A stretch of DNA of 25,636 nt from Desulfobacteraceae bacterium (GTDB lineage: Bacteria > Desulfobacterota > Desulfobacteria > Desulfobacterales > Desulfatirhabdiaceae). The stretch covers positions 1 to 25,636 of the forward strand of contig DAIEFO010000002.1 in NCBI GenBank assembly GCA_027325475.1, given 5' to 3'. This document shows positions 1-6,662 of the stretch, piece after piece (positions within the stretch are counted from its first letter, which is position 1; each line of letters starts with the position of its first letter). The position numbers were made by a program, and so were the translations under genes. The notes beneath the pieces were generated by a model. That model made no database searches. It saw nothing but the letters and a program-made list of their open reading frames with translations, and was not told the DNA's origin.

Positions 1-233
1 GGTTTGATCAGCGAAAGGGTGATCTGAAGCCCGCCGGTTCCCCAGCCGCGGGCAATCGGCATTTCCCGCGAACCATACGGCACCTGGTATCCCGGAATGG
101 CGACCGCCTTAAGGATGCCGCGGCGAATTTCCTTTTTGGCGCCCTCATCCATAAACCCAAAGGGGTATCCCGCCACACGTTCTTCATCATGCTCCGATGA
201 ACGATCCTGCTGCAGCCATTCATGCATCTGCAT
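1..233 (-). CDS. phnJ: PhnJ, C-P lyase radical-SAM subunit, N-terminal part (truncated by window edge)
   Basis: PhnJ is the radical-SAM subunit of carbon-phosphorus lyase that cleaves the C-P bond of ribosyl-1-phosphonate 5-phosphate. Only the first 77 or so codons are present. They include the family segment KEIRRGILKAVAIPGYQVPY followed by GSREMP and RGWGTGGLQ, which match the start of E. coli PhnJ from memory. The Fe-S cysteines lie beyond the window. Three in-frame ATGs occur at 239, 233 and 227. The AGGAGG at about 240-245 touches the first and is six bases from the second, so 233 is preferred. The start overlaps the end of phnI, as expected for translational coupling. It is the last visible gene of the phn operon. 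Confidence 0.93.
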   Translation of the reverse strand, partial: MQMHEWLQQDRSSEHDEERVAGYPFGFMDEGAKKEIRRGILKAVAIPGYQVPYGSREMPIARGWGTGGLQITLSLIK

Positions 234-1338
234 GGGCATCCTCCTGAACTTTTCCGGCGCGGGCCAGATCCTGAGCCTTTCTGAGACGATCCAGATCGGA
301 AAGAAAATCCACATAGTGCGGCAGTTTCCAGTGATTGCAGAACCCCATCGCCTCGATGCCGTCAATATGATACAGAACGAATTCCTGGTCTTCGGCGGGA
401 CACGAGGGTTTTTCAGTCCGGGTGCAGCGGTCCAGTATCGCCATGGCGATTGCCTTGATCTCGTTCTGACCGAAGCAGAGCCCATAGCCCAGACTGAAGC
501 GCGGCATGCCGTCATTTCCCTGAAAACGGGCCAGAACTTCCGCTTCCGTCACCTTGACCTCACCGGCGACATAAGGTTCTCCGGTTACCGGATGCGGCAT
601 TGTAAGCGGCAGATAGCCGATACGCAGTTCGCCCAGGGTCGGGTGGATATTCCCGTAACCGCGCATGCTGGAATAGGCCAGTGTCAGCATCCCGCCGGTT
701 TCGCCCCGGGCAAGCGCCTGCAACCGGGCGCTTCGAGGAGCCGGGAAGATGAGGGAGCGCCGGGTGATGTCAAACACCTCCTCTTCCGGGTGTGACGCCG
801 CAATGGATTCTTCCAGTAACCCTTCCCGGCGGAGAATGGCGATCACCTTTGGAAACGTGGCCGGAATTTCGGCATCGGCAGGAAGGCTGCCGAATATGCG
901 TTCACGAAAGGCATTCCGTCTCGCCGCATCATCTTTCAGCAGGTCAAAATCCAGCAGCCTCAGGGTATAATCACTGGTAGCGCCCAGAATCTGGCCACCG
1001 GGGATATCTTTAAACGCGGAGGAAATTCTTCGGACAACCCGCATCTTTTCGGCGCCAACCGGCAATGAGTAGCCAAGCCGCTGCTGGGTAGCCCGAAAGG
1101 CGCGCACCATAAAAGAGGCCTCCAACGTGTCACCGGCGGATTGTTTGAGGGCCAGAGCGGCCAGCTCCGGTGCATAGAGCGCTCCTTCCCCCATGACGCG
1201 ATCCACGGTCAGGTAGAATTGTTCCCTGATCTGGTCCACTCCCAGCACCGGGGAATTTCCCTTGATGCGCTCATAGGCAAAGAGCCGGCAGGCGTTTTCA
1301 ATAGCTTCGTTTCCACCTTTAACCGCAACATATCCCAT
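220..1338 (-). CDS. phnI: PhnI, C-P lyase core subunit
   Basis: PhnI is part of the PhnGHIJ core complex. With PhnG, PhnH and PhnL it exchanges the adenine of MgATP for a phosphonate, making ribosyl-1-phosphonate 5-triphosphate. The 372-aa protein has family landmarks in order: start MGYVAVKGGNEAI, then VDRVMGEG, ELAALALKQ, KDIPGGQILG, a RGYG-NxHP block near the middle, and a C-terminal LPHYVDFLSDLDRL. The length is slightly above E. coli PhnI (about 354 aa). The start is chosen at the MGYVAVKGG end, with GGAG ten bases upstream. It begins two bases after the phnH stop, and its end overlaps phnJ, so it is coupled to both neighbours. Cytoplasmic. I see no missing segment. Confidence 0.96.
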   Translation of the reverse strand: MGYVAVKGGNEAIENACRLFAYERIKGNSPVLGVDQIREQFYLTVDRVMGEGALYAPELAALALKQSAGDTLEASFMVRAFRATQQRLGYSLPVGAEKMRVVRRISSAFKDIPGGQILGATSDYTLRLLDFDLLKDDAARRNAFRERIFGSLPADAEIPATFPKVIAILRREGLLEESIAASHPEEEVFDITRRSLIFPAPRSARLQALARGETGGMLTLAYSSMRGYGNIHPTLGELRIGYLPLTMPHPVTGEPYVAGEVKVTEAEVLARFQGNDGMPRFSLGYGLCFGQNEIKAIAMAILDRCTRTEKPSCPAEDQEFVLYHIDGIEAMGFCNHWKLPHYVDFLSDLDRLRKAQDLARAGKVQEDAHADA

Positions 1339-1340
1339 TT

Positions 1341-1895
1341 TCAGTTCACTCCGATCTGCGATGAGCGGGGAATGCAGGCGATGCGCCCGCTCCGGTCAAG
1401 AAAAACGGCATCCACGCCAAGGGGAAATTCACGGTTCACTTCCTTTAAAAGACGCCATTCACCCGGATGAATGCCCGTAATCCGAAGTGAGGCCGTACCC
1501 TTGACCCCAGGCCCTGTCACAACAATGTCATTTCCGGCATCGCTCAGTTCTTCCACCAGATAGAGGAGGGTAGCGCCGGTATGCGGATATTCGAGGCTGC
1601 CCCGCTTGAAATGGATCAGGTTGCCGAAAGTGGCGCCATTACAGGCAACGATGAAATCCGCGTGTTCAAAAGGCACGATCCGGCTGCCGGTATGCCGGCT
1701 CAGCGCTGATTCCAGTTCCGCATCGTCAATGACGGCAAGGCTTGCTTCATTGTCCATCAGGCAGCCGAGAAGCTGGACAGCGGCAGATTCAGCTTCGGAC
1801 ACATCCGGCAAAAGATATACTTTTCCGGGGTGGCTCATCCCCTGAAGGATCACCCGGAAAGTCTCATGATCCTGGATCGTTCTATTGGTATTCAT
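1341..1895 (-). CDS. phnH: PhnH, C-P lyase core subunit
   Basis: PhnH is a subunit of the C-P lyase core complex (PhnGHIJ), with a fold related to PLP transferases but no known PLP chemistry. The 184-aa protein has an N-terminal FRVILQGMSHPGKVYLLP segment, a central GATLLYLVEEL, then VTGPGVKG, and a C-terminal FPLGVDAVFLDRSGRIACIP followed by RSSQI. These match the PhnH family in order and length (E. coli about 194 aa). The start has GGAG nine bases upstream and lies two bases after the phnG stop; phnI follows after two bases. It belongs to the same transcript as phnG and phnI. Confidence 0.95.
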   Translation of the reverse strand: MNTNRTIQDHETFRVILQGMSHPGKVYLLPDVSEAESAAVQLLGCLMDNEASLAVIDDAELESALSRHTGSRIVPFEHADFIVACNGATFGNLIHFKRGSLEYPHTGATLLYLVEELSDAGNDIVVTGPGVKGTASLRITGIHPGEWRLLKEVNREFPLGVDAVFLDRSGRIACIPRSSQIGVN

Positions 1896-1897
1896 GA

Positions 1898-2323
1898 TCA
1901 GGCTCCCGACATCAGGTCGAAATTTACTTTTGTGGAAGCAATCAGCGCTGCGCTTTCCGCCAGTCTGCGGTTGAGCGTTACCGCCTCCTGCTTCAGACGC
2001 GCCACCAGATTTTCCTGGATTGCAGTGGGCTCAGGACACCGAAGCACCGCATCCGCCGCCGCCCGCGCCAGCGCCTTTCGGGGCGCCTCTCCCATGGCCA
2101 TGCCAAAGCCTTCACAGCCGCGAAACAAAACGCGAGCCTCTGTCACCAGAACTTCTCCCAGGTGAAAATCGGTTTCAAAGCTGTCTTTCACGGTCAACAT
2201 CACAAGCCCAGACCGTGGAGGGCAACGAATCGTCAGTTCCACACCGGCAAACAACGCCAGCAAATCTTCCACGTTTTCTTCATCCATGGCATCGATCAAA
2301 GCTGTCATATCAGCGCAATTCAT
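1898..2323 (-). CDS. phnG: PhnG, C-P lyase core subunit
   Basis: PhnG is the small subunit of the C-P lyase core needed with PhnI for phosphonate-for-adenine exchange on ATP. The 141-aa protein has the expected size and layout: an N-terminal helix rich in acidic residues, RCPPRSGLVMLTVKDS near the middle, then FHLGEVLVTEARV, GCEGFGMAMGEAPRKALARA, and a helical C-terminus. The ATG overlaps the stop of the upstream acetyltransferase gene (ATGA), so the two are translationally coupled. phnH starts two bases after its stop. The identification rests on the FHLGEVLVTEA and GxGMxxGxxxxxAL patterns and on position ahead of phnH and phnI. Confidence 0.93.
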   Translation of the reverse strand: MNCADMTALIDAMDEENVEDLLALFAGVELTIRCPPRSGLVMLTVKDSFETDFHLGEVLVTEARVLFRGCEGFGMAMGEAPRKALARAAADAVLRCPEPTAIQENLVARLKQEAVTLNRRLAESAALIASTKVNFDLMSGA

Positions 2324-2787
2324 TTTGTTTCACTTTCGGTTTTATTCATCATCATATAAAAGCTGTAGCCATGCTTTTCGAAACCCAGCGACTCGTAAAA
2401 ACGATGGGCAGCGTCCCGATTCCGGTTGCTGGTAAGGGACATCTTGTAGCATCCTTTTTCCCGGCAGAGACTGTTGGCATAACGCATCATCTGATGGCCG
2501 ATTCCCTGACTGCGTATTCCTTCTTCCACCACAACATCCTCAAGAATCGCTGATGGGGTTCCCATGTGGGCGATGTTGTCCAGAATTAGAAGGGCAAACG
2601 TGCCGACAATCCTGCTGTTCAGCAGGGCAATATAAATGTGATAGTCCGGATAGGTTTTCATCCGGGCAAAAATACGGCCGGCCGCCTCTAAACTGAGAAC
2701 TTTGCCGTCATCCTGCCCGAGCTGGGCATACAGCGTGAGTATGGCGGGCAAATCGGCTTCAGTTGCCTCCCGCAGGGTAATTTCCAT
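2320..2787 (-). CDS. GNAT-family N-acetyltransferase inside phn operon (PhnO-like candidate)
   Basis: A 155-aa Gcn5-related acetyltransferase. The acetyl-CoA pyrophosphate loop is at about residues 92-98 (RSQGIGH). The C-terminal GNAT block AHRFYESLGFEKHGYSFYM is at about 127-145. It lies 15 bp after the second phnE and its stop overlaps the phnG start (ATGA), so it is made with the C-P lyase. By analogy with E. coli PhnO, which acetylates aminoalkylphosphonates to help their use and limit toxic products, it probably modifies the amino group of a phosphonate or a C-P lyase product. That substrate is inferred from context and similar size, not from diagnostic residues. A GGAG lies about eight bases before the start codon. 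Confidence 0.85.
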   Translation of the reverse strand: MEITLREATEADLPAILTLYAQLGQDDGKVLSLEAAGRIFARMKTYPDYHIYIALLNSRIVGTFALLILDNIAHMGTPSAILEDVVVEEGIRSQGIGHQMMRYANSLCREKGCYKMSLTSNRNRDAAHRFYESLGFEKHGYSFYMMMNKTESETK

Positions 2788-2802
2788 GATACGCTCCGGA
2801 GT

Positions 2803-3675
2803 TTAAGCCTTTTGATGGATGTTAGACTTCATGTGGGTGGCGATCATTTCCAGAACAATCGCAAACGCCAGTACAATATAGGTAATCAGCCCGACTTCCT
2901 TCAGATCGAAATAATATCCGCCGGCCATGAAGAGATCGAAACCGATTCCGGCAGCACCGGCGGCAGCGCCCATGGCAATGGCGTTGGCGAAGTTGATTTC
3001 AAACCGCATGAAAGTCCAGGACAGCAGATATGCAGCGGATGAAGGGATGACCGCCTGAAAGACAATCTGCCACCAGTTGGCGCCGCTGGCCGATAAGGCT
3101 TCGATAACGTTTCTGTCCAGTTCTTCAAAGGATTCGGAATAGGCTTTGGTCAGATAGCTGATGGAGTGAAACGTCATGCCGATGACTGCCGCCGCGCTGC
3201 CCAGTCCTGCGGCAACCGCAAAAATCAGGACCCATAAAATGGTGGGAATCGCCCGGATAAAAGCGACAAAACTTTTGATACAACAGGTAATCCGCCTTGG
3301 CGCCAGATTCTGAGCGCTTAACAGCCCCAGAAACAAGGCGATAACGCCGCCAAACAATGTGGTCAGAAACGCCAGACCCAGGGTGATCAGAACCTCATAA
3401 AAAGCGTCCCACAGCCCAAGACGCTGGGTGGAAGGTTCCATAAAGATGATCTTGAAGTTGTGAAGCGTATCCATTGTTGCCTTTGCAATGTCAACCCCCT
3501 GATAATCCATGGTGAACAGTGCATAAAGGGTCAATAAAGACAATGTCATCAGGAAAATCCGGATAGTGAAAGACTCCCTGTTCAGAGGCCTTCCGGAGCC
3601 AAAGATATCCGGAGAGATCATTTCATCGCTGCACAATTGTCCCCAATTGTTGATTGTTTCTTCGGTTTCCATCAC
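2803..3675 (-). CDS. phnE: PhnE-type phosphonate ABC transporter permease (second copy)
   Basis: Inner-membrane permease for phosphonate import with PhnC and PhnD. The 290-aa protein has a cytoplasmic N-terminal stretch of about 35 residues, then about six hydrophobic helices. The ATPase-contacting EAA-type loop reads EALSASGANWWQIVFQAVIP near residues 190-210. The start is a GTG at 3675 that overlaps the previous stop as GTGA. An ATG one codon later (3672) is equally possible, and AAGGA precedes both. With the adjacent upstream permease it would give a PhnE heterodimer in place of the single-gene homodimer of some bacteria. The longer N-terminus distinguishes it from the first copy. Confidence 0.93.
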   Translation of the reverse strand: MMETEETINNWGQLCSDEMISPDIFGSGRPLNRESFTIRIFLMTLSLLTLYALFTMDYQGVDIAKATMDTLHNFKIIFMEPSTQRLGLWDAFYEVLITLGLAFLTTLFGGVIALFLGLLSAQNLAPRRITCCIKSFVAFIRAIPTILWVLIFAVAAGLGSAAAVIGMTFHSISYLTKAYSESFEELDRNVIEALSASGANWWQIVFQAVIPSSAAYLLSWTFMRFEINFANAIAMGAAAGAAGIGFDLFMAGGYYFDLKEVGLITYIVLAFAIVLEMIATHMKSNIHQKA

Positions 3676-4460
3676 ATAATATTCCTTCGAATCATATTGG
3701 ATGCCGTTTCGATGATGATAATCGTAATGACGATCAGCATCACCACCAGACTCGCCGCATGAAAATTCATGCTCTTGTAATACAGGTCAAAGGAAAACCC
3801 GATACCGGTTCCCGTGAGAAACCCCACCAGCGTGGCGTCGCGGATATTCGTATCGATCATGAACAACAGCCAACTGATCATCTGCGGCAGGCTGGAAGGA
3901 AGAACCGCTTGAAATATGACATGGAAATAGCCGGCGCCCGTGGCTTCCAGAGCTTCAACCGCATCATGACTCACTTCGTCGATGGTTTCGATGAAAGAAC
4001 GGGTGAGAAATCCCAGAGAGCCGAAAAACAGGGCCAGATAACCTGTCAACGGGCTCTGGCTGAAAGCCAGCATCAGCACCATGGCCCAGGCTACCAGCGG
4101 AATGTTTCGAAACAGCGAAGCGATACCCCTTGCCATCACGCTGAAAAAACGGCTCATCCTCGTTGTCCGGGAACCCGCCAGCGACAGCAGAATGGCGAAA
4201 ACAGCGGCAATCGTAGTGGAAGCAATAGACATCAGCACCGTTTCCCGCAATTTCAACAAGATATCCGGCAGTTTTGCCATGGATTCGATATCCGGATAAA
4301 AATTGGAAATCCCCCAGACAAAGGCCTTGACGATACTGGTAAACCCTTTCAGCACGTCGTACCGGGTAATGATAACCGAACCAACGGTTAGAACCGCCAG
4401 TACGGCAAAGAATATCCAGCGGTCATTCCTGCGTTTGACAAAAATATCAGCCTGCTGCAT
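3672..4460 (-). CDS. phnE: PhnE-type phosphonate ABC transporter permease (first copy)
   Basis: Inner-membrane permease of the phosphonate importer. It has 262 aa with about six predicted membrane helices: one near residues 15-33, several through the middle (including LRETVLMSIASTTIAAVFAI), and C-terminal VVMLIVITIIIIE. The EAA loop reads EALEATGAGYFHVIFQAVLP, closely parallel to that of the downstream permease, which supports an ancient duplication of one ancestral permease gene. The start has AGAGGAAAG upstream and overlaps the 3' end of phnC by 14 bases. The last codons overlap the next phnE. Confidence 0.94.
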   Translation of the reverse strand: MQQADIFVKRRNDRWIFFAVLAVLTVGSVIITRYDVLKGFTSIVKAFVWGISNFYPDIESMAKLPDILLKLRETVLMSIASTTIAAVFAILLSLAGSRTTRMSRFFSVMARGIASLFRNIPLVAWAMVLMLAFSQSPLTGYLALFFGSLGFLTRSFIETIDEVSHDAVEALEATGAGYFHVIFQAVLPSSLPQMISWLLFMIDTNIRDATLVGFLTGTGIGFSFDLYYKSMNFHAASLVVMLIVITIIIIETASNMIRRNIM

Positions 4461-5253
4461 ATCTTTCCTCTGAATCCGTCATCAGGTCTTTGGCGGTCGA
4501 ACCGTAAATATCCGATATCCGTTCGGTTGTCAGTTGATCCGGTGATCCGTCAAGAACCAGTTTCCCTTTGTTGACACCGATAATTCTGTCCGAGTATTTA
4601 AGCGCTACATTTACCTGATGCAGATTCACAATGAAGGTGATGCCCATTTCTCTGGAAATACTTCTTAGCAGATCCATAATGATTTTCGATGAATTCGGGT
4701 CCAGCGAAGAGATCGGCTCGTCACACAAAATCATTCTGGGATTTTGCACCAACGCCCTGGCGATTCCCACCCGCTGCTTCTGGCCGCCGCTTAACTGGTC
4801 GCACCGCTGATATACCTGGTCATGCAAGCCCAGGATATTGATAATGCGGTGCGCCTGCATCTTTTCTTCCTGGCTGTAACGCCCCAGAACCCCGGCCATG
4901 GTGGACTTGTACCCCAGCCTGCCGTGAAGCACGTTCTCGATGACGGTCAATCTGTCCACAAGGTTATAATGCTGGAAGATCATGCCTATTTTGGTTCTGA
5001 GTTTTCTTAAATCCCGTTTTTTCAGTTGTGAGGTGATGACACCATCGAAGCACACTTCCCCGCTGCTCACCTCGATCATCCGGTTGATACAGCGAAGAAG
5101 TGTGGATTTCCCGGAACCGGAAGGCCCTATGATGGAAATGAACTGGCCATCCATGATGGAAAAGCTGATATCAGCAAGCGCCGGCGTTGTACGGTTGTAG
5201 TACTTGATGACATTTTTCAATTCCAACAGAGGGTTACTGGTTTCTGGTGTCAT
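4447..5253 (-). CDS. phnC: PhnC, phosphonate ABC transporter ATP-binding protein
   Basis: Cytoplasmic ATPase that powers phosphonate import by PhnCDE. In its 268 aa the Walker A motif GPSGSGKST is at residues 43-51, the Q-loop around MIFQHYNLVDRLTV at 91-104, the ABC signature LSGGQ at 154-158, and Walker B MILCDEP at 174-180. All catalytic motifs look intact. The N-terminus and length fit PhnC of E. coli (about 262 aa). It starts 16 bp after the phnD stop and overlaps the following phnE by 14 bp. A related polar amino-acid ATPase would look similar; the phnD and phnE partners decide the assignment. Confidence 0.95.
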   Translation of the reverse strand: MTPETSNPLLELKNVIKYYNRTTPALADISFSIMDGQFISIIGPSGSGKSTLLRCINRMIEVSSGEVCFDGVITSQLKKRDLRKLRTKIGMIFQHYNLVDRLTVIENVLHGRLGYKSTMAGVLGRYSQEEKMQAHRIINILGLHDQVYQRCDQLSGGQKQRVGIARALVQNPRMILCDEPISSLDPNSSKIIMDLLRSISREMGITFIVNLHQVNVALKYSDRIIGVNKGKLVLDGSPDQLTTERISDIYGSTAKDLMTDSEERYAAG

Positions 5254-5269
5254 ATGTTGTTAATACCCC

Positions 5270-6310
5270 TTATTTAATTCCAAGAACTTTTCTCATCGGG
5301 TCATACCAGGCATCGGTAACCTTCAGAAAACGGTGCGGCTGGACAAATACAGCCCCTTTGGCGCTTTTGGGCGCGAATATCTTCGAATCCTTGGTTACAT
5401 GCTCCGAGGTAAGCGCATGGGTGATGGCGGCGATGGTCTTTTCACTTAAAAATTCGCTGTTAACCTCAACAGGCGTGTTCAGAACGGGTATCGGCTTGAT
5501 GACAACGTACTGAGCGCCTGCAAGGCTGTTGAACGGGGCATCGGCGTCTTTGCGGATGGTATAAACGGATCCGGCTTCGTTTTCTTTTCCTTGAGTCAAC
5601 TCCACATACTGCGCCACATCAATATCGTCCACCGCCGATACATCGGATTTTCCGGTCAGCACATTGACCAAAGACAACTGGTGAGAACCCGCAAAAAGCA
5701 CCTGGCTGAAAAATTTTCCTTCGCCGCCTTGGGCCAGGTCATCTTTGGTAAGGTTTTTCCATTTGTCCTGCTGAGCGAATTGGCCCAGGATCACGGCGGC
5801 GGGCATATTGAAGCCGGATGTTGAGCTACTGGAAACAAAGGACATTCTTTTTCCGGCGATGTTGTCAATGCCATAACCGCCAGCGGATTTGTATTGGTCT
5901 TCATTGCCTTTCTTGACAAGGAATCGGCTGTAGTAAAGGGCGTCTTTCAGGGTTCCTGAATCACCGCTTTCGACCACCATCGGCAGAATTCTGGGATTGG
6001 CGGCATGAGACACCAGATACTCGTTGGGACCGAACCAGCCTATCTGAGCCTCGCCGTTTTCCAGGGCTTTGATGGCGATAATGTAATCGGTAGTCAATTT
6101 ATTCTCCACTTTTTTACCTGTGGCTTCCGAAATGATTTTGCCGAATTCTTCACGCATTACCTTCTCTTCGTTTCCCGAATTGTTCGGCAGCCAGGCAATG
6201 GTGATGGTATCGGGTTCTTTGACAGATGCGGCATGGGCAAGCGGAATGACCGTCGCCGCGCCGCAGATGGTCAGGGCAAGAGCGACAACTGTTCTGAAAA
6301 ACTGTTTCAT
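5270..6310 (-). CDS. phnD: PhnD, periplasmic phosphonate-binding protein
   Basis: Substrate-binding protein of the phosphonate ABC importer. In its 346 aa a signal peptide covers residues 1-27, with a likely cut after PLAHA and before ASVKEPD. The mature protein shows ITIAWLPNNSGNE, then a GWFGPNEYL segment and FVSSSSTSGFNMP, the serine-rich phosphonate-binding loop typical of PhnD and PtxB-type proteins. The start is preceded by AAGGAGAGAAAACA. It is the first gene of the operon, which fits the need for excess binding protein. Ligand preference (for example 2-aminoethylphosphonate) cannot be read from sequence. Confidence 0.95.
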   Translation of the reverse strand: MKQFFRTVVALALTICGAATVIPLAHAASVKEPDTITIAWLPNNSGNEEKVMREEFGKIISEATGKKVENKLTTDYIIAIKALENGEAQIGWFGPNEYLVSHAANPRILPMVVESGDSGTLKDALYYSRFLVKKGNEDQYKSAGGYGIDNIAGKRMSFVSSSSTSGFNMPAAVILGQFAQQDKWKNLTKDDLAQGGEGKFFSQVLFAGSHQLSLVNVLTGKSDVSAVDDIDVAQYVELTQGKENEAGSVYTIRKDADAPFNSLAGAQYVVIKPIPVLNTPVEVNSEFLSEKTIAAITHALTSEHVTKDSKIFAPKSAKGAVFVQPHRFLKVTDAWYDPMRKVLGIK

Positions 6311-6449
6311 TGTTTTCTCTCCTTGGGCTGAATGTGGAAAATGAAATCTGTAAGCTGCAACAAAGTGACATGCTTCAAAACGACACCGGACGCACCCATT
6401 TGCTTTTCAATGGATGTCCATGTCATCGTTTACAAAACCGTTTATAATC

Positions 6450-6484
6450 CGGAATTGTTAGAGGGATATTGCGGAATTGTTAGA
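6450..6484 (-). promoter_or_regulatory. Candidate operator: 13-bp direct repeat, 22-bp period, upstream of phnD
   Basis: Read on the minus strand, TCTAACAATTCCG occurs exactly twice, at 6484-6472 and 6462-6450, starting 22 bp apart, which is two helical turns. The proximal copy abuts a TATAAA-like hexamer (6446-6441). No good -35 is present, so activation by a protein bound to the repeats is plausible. An 11-bp-multiple direct repeat is the geometry of OmpR/PhoB-type regulators, and phn operons are often Pho-regulated. The bases do not match the E. coli Pho box, so the regulator is unassigned. Confidence 0.55.
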
Positions 6485-6495
6485 CTCGTATTAAT

Positions 6496-6535
6496 GACGA
6501 CTTCGTGAAAAGTCCGCATGCCGCATTGCGCTGCT
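6496..6535 (-). repeat. Truncated copy of the MITE-like element (one end only)
   Basis: The segment starts GACGACTTCGTGAAAAGTCC and continues with CGCATGCCGCATTGCGCTGC. This aligns with the reverse complement of the right-hand end of the complete element at 16165-16289. The other end is missing. It stops about 18 bp before the sigma-54 promoter at 6553. Confidence 0.6.
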
Positions 6536-6552
6536 GACAAGACGGTGAAATA

Positions 6553-6568
6553 TGGCATTAATATTGCT
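6553..6568 (+). promoter_or_regulatory. Sigma-54 (-24/-12) promoter of the Mo-hydroxylase operon
   Basis: TGGCATTAATATTGCT matches the consensus TGGCAC-N5-TTGCW. The invariant GG and GC are ten bases apart. It lies 95 bp upstream of the ATG at 6663, giving a leader of about 80 nt. An apparent ORF extension beginning at 6552 runs over this promoter and is not the real N-terminus. The cognate activator is unknown; I find no TATGCA-N4-TGCATA operator nearby. Confidence 0.75.
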
Positions 6569-6662
6569 TTCTTGGTCTGTCAAATCTACCTTTTATATGA
6601 GCAGTGTCAGCTGGATCGACATGACGTGTTCGGCATATTTCCCTATCAAACAAGGAGTGAAA

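Larger units (their letters stand above)
6311..6662. other. Divergent intergenic region between phnD and the Mo-hydroxylase operon
   Basis: These 352 bp hold the regulatory DNA of two divergent operons. From left to right I see the phnD ribosome-binding site, a TATAAA-like hexamer on the minus strand at 6441-6446, a 13-bp tandem direct repeat (6450-6484), a truncated copy of the genomic inverted-repeat element (about 6496-6535) and a -24/-12 promoter reading to the right (6553-6568). No convincing small gene is visible. Confidence 0.7.

Noticed and set aside
4447..4460. A frameshift between phnC and phnE because their frames overlap
   Set aside because: Each gene is full length with its own ribosome-binding site; the 14-bp overlap is a usual operon arrangement.
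6311..6500. A classical PhoB box (two CTGTCAT-like heptamers 11 bp apart) upstream of phnD
   Set aside because: Only loose TGTCGT and TGTCAC matches with a 15-bp spacing were found on the minus strand, which does not fit the pattern.
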